Assembly (NCBI RefSeq): GCF_032854445.1
Contig: NC_088305.1
Span: forward strand, 12,467,606 to 12,531,605
DNA from: Liolophura sinensis
Taxonomy: Eukaryota; Mollusca; Polyplacophora; Chitonida; Chitonidae
DNA: 64,000 bases
Direction: 5' to 3'
Below are positions 22,706 through 33,720 of this stretch, piece by piece. Numbering within the stretch: position 1 is the stretch's first letter; each line of letters opens with the position of its first letter. The position numbers and the translations under genes are program-made. The notes under the pieces were generated by a model, which was not told where the DNA came from, did no database searches, and saw nothing but the letters and a program-made list of their open reading frames with translations.

Positions 22706-22800
22706 TCAAGATTATTTCACTTATACGACGGCGACCAATATTATGATGGGAGGAAAGCGGGCTATGCCCGTGGTCAACCCACGACCATCCGCAGGTTTCA
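22706..22800 (-). mobile_element. SINE-B fragment
   Basis: Reverse copy of the SINE-B central part (TTTCACTTATACGACGGCGA, then ATGGGAGGAAAGCGGGC and ACCATCCGCAGG), truncated at both ends. Confidence 0.7.
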
Positions 22801-23041
22801 GATGCGTTTCAAGAATCTGGGGAAACAAGGAAAAAAAATTATGATTTAAATTTAAAGTGCTAATTCAAATGAATAGCTTCAGTAGCTACAAGTTCACATA
22901 GAAAATAATATCAGCCTTTGAAATTAGCTATACACCTAACATTAAGTTTTAACAGTTGCCTTATTTATCTCACAGCTCTACTTTTTCAACCGTATACGTA
23001 CCACGTAACAATCTTCAATATAGATTACTCATTGTGAGAAA

Positions 23042-23310
23042 GGAGCCTCCGTCGCTCGGTTGGTTAGCCCGCTAGCGCAGCGTAATGACCCAGGAGTCTC
23101 TCACAAATGCTGTCACTGTGAGTTCAAGTCCAGCTCATGCTGATTTTCTTTCCGGCCGTATGTGGGAAGGTCTGTCAGCAACGTGCTGATGGTCGTGGGT
23201 TTCCCCCGGGCTCTGCCCGGTTTCCTCCCACCATAATGCTGTTCGCCGTCGTATAAGTGCAATATTCTTGAGTACGGCGTAGAACAGCAATCAAATAAAC
23301 AAATAAAATA
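23042..23310 (+). mobile_element. SINE-B complete copy
   Basis: Starts with GGAGCCTCCGTCGCTCGGTT (tRNA-like A-box), then GCGCAGCGTAATGACCCAGG and a B-box-like GAGTTCAAGTCC. The body carries GGGCTCTGCCCGGTTTCCTC. The tail hairpin has arms CGCCGT and ACGGCG and ends in CAATCAAATAAACAAATAAA. It is the most complete plus-strand copy here and serves as reference for about a dozen others. Confidence 0.88.
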
Positions 23311-24054
23311 TATGTGAAAGGTCATTACATAGAAAGAAAATTTTTACAATAACCCATAAGTTCAACAGGTGATAATCTTTTATTTACATTTTACCCTCTG
23401 CACAAAAATAAAGATTACCGTTATAAATACATTACACAATTGTGAAAGTCATCTAACACACAAAACACACTAAATATATACTATGAATTATTATTATTAG
23501 CAATATGTAACGATGTAAGATGTATTTTTCTATCAGAATATTTTTATAACATTGTAAGCAGCCACAGACTCTGCTCTACATTTACTTTACCAGTTACGAA
23601 TCAGTAGTACTTCCAAATCACTTTCGTATGGTATTATCAAAAAAAAAATTGGCGTTTTGTTCATTCAAGTTTACCTTACCCGCACTTAGATTCTGAAGAT
23701 GAATTTACAATGGAAAAATTCAAGTTCATCCAGCAGGGAAGAAATTGTTCATTCGCAGGCTGTGACTTTGTCAGATATTTGATGCGTTATCACAACTATC
23801 TGACGAAGCCTACGACAAAATATCGTGGCTGAATCGATGTCCATTTTACACTACCATTTGGAGATATGCACATTTATATGCCACATGAACAAGGAATAAT
23901 TTGCCTATAATGCGAGGTTCCTTCCGTGACTATACAGTTTATAGATTCTGGATATGACAACTGAACTAAACTAAAAGTGGTTCGGAACTGGTAAACTACA
24001 GGTACCTGCATTCATGCCAGTCAGTGCCCACTTTTCGTTACAATTCTCGAGGCT
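23311..24054. other. No gene recognised
   Basis: AT-rich with short A runs. No recognised repeat or coding reading. Confidence 0.4.
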
Positions 24055-24399
24055 CGCCCCCTTCACAGCCTTACCTCAGAACGTTGTTGTTTTTCGAAAG
24101 CTCCACGTTTTTCGATAGGAAAACAGCGTTTGCGGCCAGGAATGTTAAAAATAGTAGGCACTGCTTTCTGTTTCAACCGTGGTCGAATTTGTTTTCTTTC
24201 CGTTCCACTTTGGAATCCAGCTTGTAAGCTGGGTCAAAACATACCTCAAAATTTTGAGTGCTTATTCGGCACGAAACTCGCGCCGTATGGCGATTATCCA
24301 TCTTCGTCGCACAGAGGGGTCCGATGAGAAGGCATGAAAACTAATTCCATCGTAAATCGGTGTGCGATTAGCACAGCTGATAGTTGCACAAAACGGCAT
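24055..24399 (-). pseudogene. THAP zinc-finger exon relic (minus strand)
   Basis: The minus-strand reading from 24399 starts MPFCATISCANR and continues DGISFHAFSSDPSVRRRWII, the first half of a THAP finger (C-x4-C, FHxF, W). Two one-base frame changes later it gives FEVCFDPAYKLDSKVERK and then KQKAVPTIFNIPGRKR; AVPTIF is the conserved THAP C-terminal box (about 24147-24164). A run ending in EKQQRSE precedes a possible splice donor. THAP fingers bind DNA and are common in transposase-derived genes. The frameshifts argue for a relic. No downstream domain was found on this strand. Confidence 0.65.
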
Positions 24400-24879
24400 T
24401 GCTCCACTGTGACGGGCATCAAGGGCAGATAAGCGTTTAGAGAATACCAAGCTTCATGAAACTCGGCCTATCGGCCTTGAAAATAATTGTTTTATTTCAA
24501 CATCTAGCGATTTCAATTCTTTAAATCACTTCGGCTCCGTGTTTCAGATACCTCTAGGATATACTGTGTCCATTTGGCGAGAAAAATTTCATCAACTGGC
24601 ACAGTTCACTTTTAACGATATTGAATCTGTGGACCGTCAGCAGACTGCACAGTTGGCGCTGTTTTGTAACAGCACAAATGGCGCTGTTTTCGTATAACAG
24701 ATATGTATAAATACCGTCCAGCAACCTGTTGATTCTATTACAGCTGTAGGCATACTTTGCAGAAGTTCTCAAAGTGCAATTTGGTTAATTCACTGCTTGT
24801 TTCACTCAAACTTAATTATTCCGAAAAATAAAAATGCAAAATGTTGATTCTAAACCATTTCTCTCTTAAATCGCGTTCA

Positions 24880-26190
24880 GAAATTCGTCAGAATTGCAGA
24901 GGCAGTCGAAGAAAACCCTGACAACGCACCTTCGATATCTGGGTCCCAAATAACTCCACATTTAATTTTCCGTTCCGTGAGTTTGGAAAAAAACTACTGT
25001 TGAACAAAAGTTTCAAACGGAATGTTTTGGTAAATACACCTGGTTGCATTATCAAGAAAATACCGACTTAGCTTTCTGTTTTGTAAGCCAAAACGCAACT
25101 TTTTCGTTTTGCGCTGGAGGTTATCCCCCAGCAGTAAGGCTGAGCCCACTTTTATATCTAAAAACCATGTACCGCGTAAGTGTCATGAAGAAGAAATTCA
25201 ACGTCTTATTTACCTTACCAGCAACTGGTGGAGATATTTGCGAATTCCTCCATCAAGCGCATGCTGAAGAAAAGGCAGAAAATAGACGCATTACATATAA
25301 AATATTTGAAAACATACGTCACTTATGTCGACAAAGTTTACCATTCCCTGGAAGCAATGCTGCTGCAGATGAAGACGATGGGAACTTCACGCAGCCTTTT
25401 ATTTTGCGTAAAAGTGACGACCCGTCTCTTCTACAGTGGGTAAAAAAGAAATCAAAAAAATGTGTATCTGTATTTAGAATGAAATGATTCGTGTTCTTTC
25501 AAGACAGGTCATAAATGAAATTCTGAAGTCTATGCATCGTTTCAAGTTTAACAGTATAATGGTAGATGAGTTAGCTGACGTTTCCAATCATGAACAGGTC
25601 GTGCTAGTTTTAAGGATAGTGCAACGACTGGTTGACCCGTATCAGTATAATGGCTCGAGCGGGGCAGCTTACCTGGTTGCGTAAGTAAGTCGTCTCCGTG
25701 AAGCAGCACTAGAAAAAAAGAGAGGTGCAACAAGGAGGCACATCACATACACCCTAAGAATTCCTTCGTCGTCATATGACTGGAAAAATTGTTGAGCACG
25801 ACGTTTAACCCCAAGCATTTACTCAACACGATACACCTGGTGGTAGAGTACTTGGTCCTACGCGCTGGACTGTTCGTGCAAATTCACTGGGGAGCATTCT
25901 TGATGACTGAGGTTTTATTTAATCAGTGGGAAGCGACACTACAAGGTGCTACAGACACTGAAGTGAGAGCTAGTGCAGTCACAAATGAGAAAATTTGATC
26001 TTTTCTGGGGAATATCACTCACACCTCATTCTTTAAAACTCCGATAAACTTAGTGAAACATTACAACGTCCAAATTTGTCAGCAGCAGTAGGTCAAGAAA
26101 TTGTTTCTTTGACTGTTAAAACCCTTCAGAAAATAAGGCAAAACCAAGATTTTGACCTGTTTTACCAGAAGATGCTTTAAAACGCAAAAT
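24880..26190 (+). pseudogene. hAT-type / ZMYM1-like transposase relic (TTF finger and DUF4371 region)
   Basis: Plus strand. A TTF-type entry (FREFGKKLLLNKSF near 24975, then WLHYQENTDLAFCF) leads into an open stretch to 25487 with NRRITYKIFENIRHLCRQSL and DDPSLLQWVKKKSKK. At 25484 follows VINEILKSMHRFKFNSIMVD, with the ELADVSNHEQVVLVLR block (DEtaDvSnkEQl in the family). A SINE-A then splits the gene (25619-25836). Beyond it come PTRWTVRANSLGS, EVLFNQWEATLQGATDTEV and LSAAVGQEIVSLTVKTLQ, all in family order. The C-terminal dimerisation domain was not found. Multiple frame breaks mean it is dead. Confidence 0.7.
25619..25836 (+). mobile_element. SINE-A copy 3, 5'-truncated, inside the hAT relic
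   Basis: It begins at GGATAGTGCAACGACTGGTT and carries the body block CCCGTATCAGTATAATGGCT, the tail hairpin CGTCGTCATATGACTGG...GCACGACG and TTTAACCCCAAGCA. It lacks the tRNA-like head. Confidence 0.85.
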
Positions 26191-27401
26191 GACTTGACAT
26201 AGAAGATCCCGTGCTACAGCGCAAACGCAATACGCCATCATTATACCAGGTTGGTGGAGGGTCAGGGCCTTCAGACGCCGCGAGAGGTCCACAGGCAAAT
26301 TTGTTTGTATTTCACCGGTTACGTGTGACCAGTTAACAGTTATCACACTATCGTCGCCTCTCTGGTTTTACTGTCTGTGCTGCACGTCTTTGTCGTGCCC
26401 AAGCCCTCAAAATTTACCGTGGTTGAACGCACCCAAGATAGTTTTCACTGTCCATACATTCCTATAATGAATTTGGATGTTGTGAAAAGACCTGCATGTT
26501 GCCTGGGAGGTTCTCCATGCCGACTAACAATAAAAAGTATTATTCATTAGAGTTATCAGCGCGTTATGCATAGTTCACAATTCAATGGGCGACACGACTC
26601 TTAGTCCCCAGAAAACAAAGCCGGGTTGGGCACTGAAGGTTCCACAAATATGTAACACCCCATTTCCATAGCGAAAATATCTGTTCAGTGAGTAGAAAAT
26701 ATTCTAATGACGTGCATCAAACAAGCCTTCATCATCTGCCTGTAGGTCAAACGTAATAGACCGTTGATAACTGTATGCGTAGCACTTAACAGACAATTAA
26801 TGAAAATATATTCGATGCATTACAGCGGTTAACGATCAATGATCTGTATCATACGAAGCACACACGCAACAGTGCTGGAAAGTAAAACCAATTATGTCTC
26901 CAATAAAATTACAAACAACAGTCAATAATCAGTAATTTCCTTCAATTGGATTTTTAAATCAGATAGATGTATCAGCAAAAAGCACTCTCCAATTAATCCT
27001 ATGCATTCATGTGGCGAAAAAACGGAACACCAGTCAGTGGAGAAATACAGAACACCAGTAGTGCTTTTATTTACCTGGAACGATGCCTTGCGGCGACTAA
27101 ACCATTTACAAACTGAGGCATGTCACGGAAGAATAGCAAACCGCCTTAAGCACAGGCAACGTGTGTAGAAATGCATAACCACAATTTGTATACATTTGCA
27201 CAGTGAACAGTTTTCACATATTTAAACACAAAATGTAACTTTCACCCATTTCGATTAATGACTCCTTATAAGGATGGAAATGTCATTGTTGTTGTTGAAA
27301 TTGGTTATTTACTAGGAAATCTGAGTTCAGTGTGGTTTACCACATCGTTGTACATCTGTGTTCTAAATCGACCCAAGTCTTTCTCACATGGCACTGTCCC
27401 T
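26191..27401. other. No gene recognised; short R1 repeat piece
   Basis: Bases about 26310-26390 (CACCGGTTACGTGTGACCAG, then TATCACACTATCGTCGCC) match the R1 repeat. Nothing else supported. Confidence 0.4.
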
Positions 27402-27656
27402 ATGAGAAGAAACCTGACAGGTCAGCCAGTCTGAACAAAATTCTCCTTACCTTTATTGTTTAGCGCTATCAATATCACTGTAATTGTCGGTAATTTGTTG
27501 GTCATCACATTTGTGTTATTGGTGCGAAACATGCAATCATCAGTGAATCTGTTTCCTCTCATTATAGCGCTTGTCGATCTGAGTGTCGTTATCTTCTTAC
27601 TCTTCCCGTCATATGCCTTTACAATCTTTACGAATCCGCCCTTGGGAAAAACTTAG
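27402..27656 (+). pseudogene. GPCR first-exon relic (paralogue of the genes at 38.9 and 45.7 kb)
   Basis: The start ATGAGAAGAAACCTGACAGG aligns with the first codons of the intact genes (MGRNLT). After an early stop and a frame change, 27456-27656 reads VIVGNLLVITFVLLVRNMQS, then SVNLFPLIIALVDLSVVIF and PPLGKT. These match TM1 (GN motif), the first intracellular loop and TM2 of the two intact receptors, with TM2 carrying LVDL for LSDL. It ends one or two codons before the exon-1 splice point of the intact copies, with no splice donor. No second exon follows. This is an older duplicate, outside the tandem block. Confidence 0.7.
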
Positions 27657-27910
27657 TGTGGGTTTCAAGTGTTTAACTTAAACCTAAATAGTCTTTCTCT
27701 GGACCTATCGTTACAATCTTGGTAAATCAGGAGTAGGCCAAATACGTTTGTAACTATGTTTTCAAGTGTATTCCTTCAGCTGTACAGATATCAGCATACT
27801 TGCAGTTAACATTAACATGTTACAATGTAATACTTCATATCTTGTTTGGTTGTTTGATTGATTAATTGACTGGTTGTTGTTTAACACCGTAAACAAGACA
27901 TCTTTACTTA

Positions 27911-27992
27911 CACGATACAAACACAGATTTACAGCATAGATTGTGATATTACACGATACAAAAACAGATTTACAGCATAGATTGTGATATCA
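27911..27992. repeat. 41-bp direct tandem duplication
   Basis: The unit starting CACGATACAAACACAGATTT at 27911 is repeated from 27952 with one or two changes. Confidence 0.8.
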
Positions 27993-28078
27993 GACCAGTG
28001 ACGACAGTGTGACAACTGGCAAATGCTCACACGTTAGATGTGAAATATGGCAATTTGTCAAGTTACATCAGTTAGGGT

Positions 28079-28225
28079 GTTTTACGCCGTATTCAGGAAT
28101 ATTTCACTTATACGGCGGCGGCCAGCATTACGATGGGAGGAAATCCGGGGAAAACCCAGGACTATCGGCAGGTTATTAGCAGACCTTCCCATTTAGGGCC
28201 GTAGAGGAAGCATGCATGAAGCTAG
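28079..28225 (-). mobile_element. SINE-B fragment
   Basis: Reverse copy: GTTTTACGCCGTATTCAGGA, CTTATACGGCGGCGGCCAGC, GGAGGAAATCCGGGGAAAAC. A diverged plus-strand tRNA-like head (GGGGGACCTCAGTAGTCGAA) lies at about 28251, possibly another SINE piece. Confidence 0.7.
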
Positions 28226-28340
28226 AGTTTTATTAAGTTTGTGTAAATGCGGGGGACCTCAGTAGTCGAAGTGGTTAATGTGTCAGCGCGGCACAATCTA
28301 TTCCCTTGTATATATACCAGTATAGCTATTAGTCACAGCC

Positions 28341-31300
28341 ATGGAATACGCCGAAGGGGATGACATGGAAATCGTGGAAACGCAATCCACTACAAAGCGC
28401 ACGCGCGATTTTTCAGCTGACAGGAGCTCCAGGAAGGGAAGAAAGCAAAGCAGGTGGGTCAGAAACAGGACAATAACAATGCTGTCATTTCATCTAGCGC
28501 GGGTTGCCACAACGCTGATTGGAAGAATTGTCTCTTGTCACGTGGGGTGACTTATGGGTTAGGGTAAGACATTACTGAAGAAAAATTACAACAATCACTA
28601 AAAAAAACAAAGTAACGAAAGCGCAGCGTCTGACGAAGGGGAAGGAAAAAACCAAAACCAAATGTATGTTGTTATATTTTAATTTGGATGCCCTACCGGA
28701 AGAAGTTTCTCTGGGTGATCAAATTTTCCCTGTCAAGCAATATGTACCTCCCGCAATCCGCTGCTTTAAATGGTAGTCCTTTGGGCCTTTCGGGGCAATG
28801 TAGGAGGCGCCAGTGTTGCTCAAGATGGGGTGGCACCGTCACAGACCCCCATTAATTTTCCATAAGCGACAGTGTTAACGTCTAGCGCTGTAGCCCAGCC
28901 CTAAACATTTCGTGGAAATAAGCTTTGGTGCATTACTTGGCCCAGCCTGTGAACAAAGAAGCCATAAAAATCTTGACATAGATTGACCGTCAAAATCTGG
29001 ACCTTTCCATGCCGGCAGCTGGGAGGCGTGCCTAGCAACGCCAAGGGAATGTCACTCGCAGCCTTCATCACTACCTCACACCTTGTGTCCTCTCGTTCAG
29101 AATTTCAAGCTTTCATCCACGAAAGTCATACCTCCTCAAAGTTCAGGCAGTTTTAATACCAAGCATGCACCTGTACACCAAATATGGCCGCTGGGGAGCA
29201 AATAAACACTTCACACCCTAAAATACACAGAATTACATTCGTACCGAAAAACGGAAGTTGTAATGGGGGGTCTGTGTCCATACATTTGATGAATGTCGTG
29301 ACCTGGATCGCCCTAAATGTGTCAACTGCGTGTCACTGAGTCACAGCTCGGCCTATATGGGTTGCCCATTTAGAAAACTGGTATGTAAAGCGCAGTTTAT
29401 AAAGATTACCCCAAAAAATCAGTACATGGAGAAAATAAACCGCATAGAGTTTACCCAGAGGGACCAAATGATCAAGCTCTAACAGAAGGGCTGGAAGTTG
29501 ATGCTATCTACTGTGTCCTCGGATGATGAGCATTCATAAAATGTATTCTTTATATAATATAAATATGTATTCCTATCTTGTTTTACTCTTTTCATCAATG
29601 ACTTTTAACATATTACATCAGAATATTTGCGGTCTTGGCGCTCATGGAGAGGAATTAAAGTGTTATGTTCAAAATCTTAAGCTTACTCCTCTTGTTATAT
29701 TATCTTCAAGAACTTTTTAAAAGCCACAAATACAGATGAAGGGGTCTGGGCATGTTTCTAAAAGACGGCCTATCCTTGTCAGAATTAAAGTTACCTCCCT
29801 TAAACAGTATTGAGGCACAATGTTTTTAAATATTGCTAACGAGTTATATACAATCCTTCTAGTCGTATTGATAGAAACGATTTTGTTACTCTTATGTCTT
29901 ATATTAATAGCACTTATATAATATGTGGGGAGTTTAACGTTTACGGTCAATTATGGGGGTTCTCGCCACGATATGGCTGAAATGATTGCCGATGTGGCGT
30001 AAAGTCATAATCATTGATTCATTCAATTATGGGGAAGCACTACAACGAATTTCAATGGAAGGGTAATGATTGCATTTAATAATGATTATGAAATGTGTTT
30101 TAAATGATGGGACGGGCACTCGTATTGATCCACATTCTGGTAACCTATCTCATTTAGACCTTACCCTTTCTCCTCCGCGGATATAGGTCTGCCTTTTAAT
30201 TGGTTTGTTGATACCATAAGCCCTTGTCCTAGCGACCACTTACCAGTTCTAGTCACGTGTAATATAGACCATTATATGAATCCTGTAGGCCAGCCCCCAG
30301 ATGATGTGTGAAAAGGGCAAACTGGGATGTACATAAAGAAGAATGTATGAGGTCTTTTTCTCATGATATATAATAATAATGATGTTGATATATTTGCAGA
30401 TAATGTACTAAATGCTATCGATATGGCCGCACAAAAATGTATCACAACATCCTCAGGTAAGGTGTCTAGTAAAAATACCTGTTCCTTGGTTCAACGACGA
30501 TGGTTCTAATGCTTAAAACGTTTAAAAAATCGTGCAAAACGGACTGCCTTATACCAAGACATTGTATTATTAAAACGAGCTAAAGTTGTAGCACAGCGGG
30601 TGATTAAAACAGCTCAGAAAGATCACTGACGACAATATTGTTCTAATTTATTTGAAAATACAAATACCAAAGAAAATAAATTCCACTGAAGGTAGAACAA
30701 AATCAAATAACACCCCAACTTCTGTTCATAATAATACTAATTATGCTATTGATATTAACAAGTCTAATATTTTGGCAGACAGTTTTCTCTTTCGTTTCCA
30801 GTTCAAATCATTATTCTCCTGAGTTTATATCCCATTAGGAAATTATTGAAGAAATGCATTCATTTGATAACATTCCGTTCGATGATATGCCAATTAACAA
30901 TGATTTTTCTTTACTAGAATTAAAGCAGGCCTTATCTTCATGTTCGGAGTCGTCACCGGGTGAGGATACTATTACGTAGTCCATGTTGTATAATTTGCCA
31001 TATCACTGTCTGACGGTGATATTATTGCTCTACAATACCATTTGGTCCAATATGAAACTTCATGTTAAATGGAAAACCTCAACTGTGGTACCTGTTGCTA
31101 AAGCAGGTAAAGATCCTTCGTTCACACGCTTTTCGCTGATGATAAATCCATGTGGTTTTGTTCTAGGTCCCTTGCCTCTTGTGTAAAGCATATTCAGCAA
31201 GGTCTAGATGATATAATGAAATGGAGCCGGGACTGGGGGTTTAAGTTTTCTTCTGTTAAAACAGAACCTGTTATGTTTACACGGCGCCATACTGATACTG

Positions 31301-32066
31301 ATAATGTCTGACTCTGAACAACTCAGTGATCAAAGTGTCCTCTTCTTTTAAGTATCTCGGGGTTATATTTGATAATAGGCTTACTTGGGTTAGACATACT
31401 GATGATTTGATAAGATGTGATAACGTTCTAAATTTAATGAGGGCAAATCTTGGAGGCTGACAAAAATCATTACTACTCATATATCGTTCTCGTACCAAGC
31501 TTGATTATTGTTGTGAAGCCTATGATTCTGCTTGCATTACGCTTAAAGAAAACTTAGATTCTGTTCAGTGCGCAGCGCTGCGGATATGTACAGAAGGCAT
31601 GCACACCACACCACTCAACCTCCTGCAGGTATTCTGTAACGAGTGGCCAGTGTCTATCCGTCCGCGTCTGCAAACCCTCAAGTTCTTTTTCAAACTCAAA
31701 TGTTCGGTTAATAATGCTTCGTCTCGTTTGCTTGAACATTCCTTTTATGACAACTTGCATGACTTAAATAGTAACGCTTGGTTACCATTTAGTTGGCGAT
31801 CTAAAACTATATCTTCGTCTTTAGATTGTGATAATTTTGCCCTGTAGTCCTGTCTTGTTCCTGATTTCTTCACATGGAATCTACAACCTCCGTGTATTTC
31901 GACTACTCTGAACGATAATAGCAATAAATCTGATAATCCGAATGTTTCCATACTATGTGCTATGGAATATACACATACATATTTATCCCAGTATCTGCAG
32001 ATATACACCGATGCCTCCAAGTGTCCAGAGAGCAAAAGAGTTGGTGCAGCTTTTTGTGTCCCAGAG
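28341..32066 (+). mobile_element. LINE-II: second non-LTR element, heavily deleted
   Basis: Plus strand. ORF1 begins MEYAEGDDMEIVETQSTTKR at 28341. It contains a broken zinc-knuckle region near 28740-28840 (PAIRCFK, then RRRQCCSRW) and another near 29285-29380 (FDECRDLDRPKCVNC). ORF2 begins near 29595 with the endonuclease start FNILHQNICGLGAHGEELK. RT pieces are KWKTSTVVPVAKAGKDP (31070-31120), then, after a deletion, IMKWSRDWGFKFSSVKTEP and KYLGVIFDNRLTW. A thumb-like segment runs to 31847. At about 31995 QIYTDASKC starts an RNase H that stops at 32066. The order matches LINE-I but the sequences differ clearly, so this is another family. A 64-bp LINE tail inserted at 29959. Confidence 0.75.
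29959..30022 (+). mobile_element. 64-bp LINE-I tail micro-insertion with 12-bp target duplication
   Basis: Only the terminal hairpin region (TTCTCGCCACGATATGGCTG, then GCCGATGTGGCGTAAAG) and an ATTC-type tail are present. They are flanked by tcaattatgggg at 29947-29958 and 30023-30034, a perfect 12-bp repeat. It lies in the LINE-II endonuclease region. Confidence 0.85.
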
Positions 32067-32450
32067 TGAAAGTATTCTAAATCCTTTAGATTATCAAATT
32101 TTGTTTCAGTATTTACAGCCTGTTCTGCACCTACTTAGTCTACATGTAACGTTCATGCAGTTAGCTACAAAACTTTGCTCGTTAGCTCAAGTATACAAAT
32201 GTATCTTACATATCAAACAAATTAACGTAAGAAATTGTTTGTTGACAGACGGTTCATGTAAATAGCGCTCATTAGCTGTTAACATCATGTTTTTTTAAGT
32301 AATAAAATGGTATATACCTATAAAAACACTTATTTCTGTGTAACGGTTAATGGACTACAAAGATAAAACTTTGATTGCGTCTTACCATTTTCCTTCACGT
32401 TACGATGGCTCATGTTCAGAAAAAGAGCAATAAGTCGGAACTTTACTTTC
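32067..32450. other. No gene recognised
   Basis: AT-rich; the former 3' part of LINE-II cannot be traced here. Confidence 0.35.
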
Positions 32451-32512
32451 GGGAAGACAACACTTACCTCTGGGAAGACAACTCTTACTTTTGGGAAGAC
32501 AACTCTTACATG
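32451..32512 (+). repeat. Three 21-bp tandem repeats
   Basis: GGGAAGACAACTCTTACTTT-type units start at 32451, 32472 and 32493. In one frame they encode a repeated W-E-D-N-S-Y heptad within a 68-codon open frame (32375-32581). No function is inferred. Confidence 0.75.
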
Positions 32513-32654
32513 ATAATTTGTGCTGAACAGTTTATACTTGTTAACCGTGTATTTTTAGGATCTTTAACTTTAACAATTTGATTATGGCTAGGGTTAGAGC
32601 CAGGACCTTGCCGTCTTGGCAGCATGGTTTTGTGGTAAATTGGGCAATACACCC

Positions 32655-33720
32655 TCTTAGCAGCGCAGATTTCGCGCTGCAGAAAATGCAATGCGCTGCA
32701 GAGAAAAAAAATCACTGAAAAAAAAATCACTGTGTTTAAAATATAAAAAGTGGTTGTAAAAGATGTATTTTAACAGTGTACAACATTTAGGAATCGCGCT
32801 GCAAATGTAGAAAATCTTTTAATTTTGAAGGTTTGTACTTAGCAGCGCGAAGTCAGCTAGGAGAACGTTTTTTCTAGTCGCTTGCAGCGCAAGACATTAC
32901 GGTTTGGTAAAATATTTGCCCTGCTACTAAACCTTCTTGTCACGCGCTGCCAAGTGTTTGCAAAAACGTTCTGTAAGAGAATTTGCGCTGCCAGGTTACA
33001 GACATTACAACATGTGCATGAATTTAACCCAGGCTTAGTCTCTCTCTACTACTACACCACTAAATTTCTAGAAAGCGAAGAAAAATTCAGTTTATAAGCC
33101 TTACTGTTTATTGTACACGTTGCACTCTTGCTTGAATCAAAACGTGCGTAAAATATCTCTCAAATTAGTGAAATTGAAGCCAAAAATGTTTGATTTTTCT
33201 ACATAATTTAAAGGACAATTACAGACAGCACACTTGGGACCAGTTGTGACTTCTTCCCATTTGATGTTAAACTTTTCCACATATATATGAAGTAATAAAT
33301 GGTTCTAACTAAGAAACGAGCTTAAATGCTGCCTGTGATTTGCACTTTATCTTTAATTATGACAAACATATGCATAAATTGACCCAGGCTTACATGGGCC
33401 ATAGTCTCTGCCCACTAATGCACATTACAAATTGATCGAAAAGAAAGGAAAATCCAGTTGTCAACCCTGTCTGTATGTTGTACACAGGACATTTTACTTG
33501 AGTCCAAATTTTGGGGGATAGTTCCGAAGTTAAAGAATTTAGAGGGAAAGATCGTTTTCCAACATCAAATGTGGAATACCTGGCGACATGTGCGAAGTCC
33601 GTACCTTGGCAGCGCAAGTCCCGATGACAGAACGTTTTCTTCAGCCCTGTGCAGCGCAGTATATCAGGGTTTTACACATTAATAAACATATTACCAAACC
33701 CTGATGAATGGCGCTGCTGG
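32655..33720. repeat. Cluster of GCAGCGC/GCGCTGC motifs with a 70-bp imperfect inverted repeat
   Basis: The heptamer or its complement occurs about eleven times, near 32657, 32674, 32691, 32795, 32841, 32884, 32944, 32984, 33607, 33650 and 33711. Segments 32839-32910 and 32920-33000 are reverse complements of one another at roughly 70% identity by eye, both with AGAACGTTTT between two heptamers. A third copy lies at 33605-33680, joined to a perfect 10-bp stem (ATCAGGGTTT and AAACCCTGAT). It overlaps the 3' end of the recombinase gene. Confidence 0.6.
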
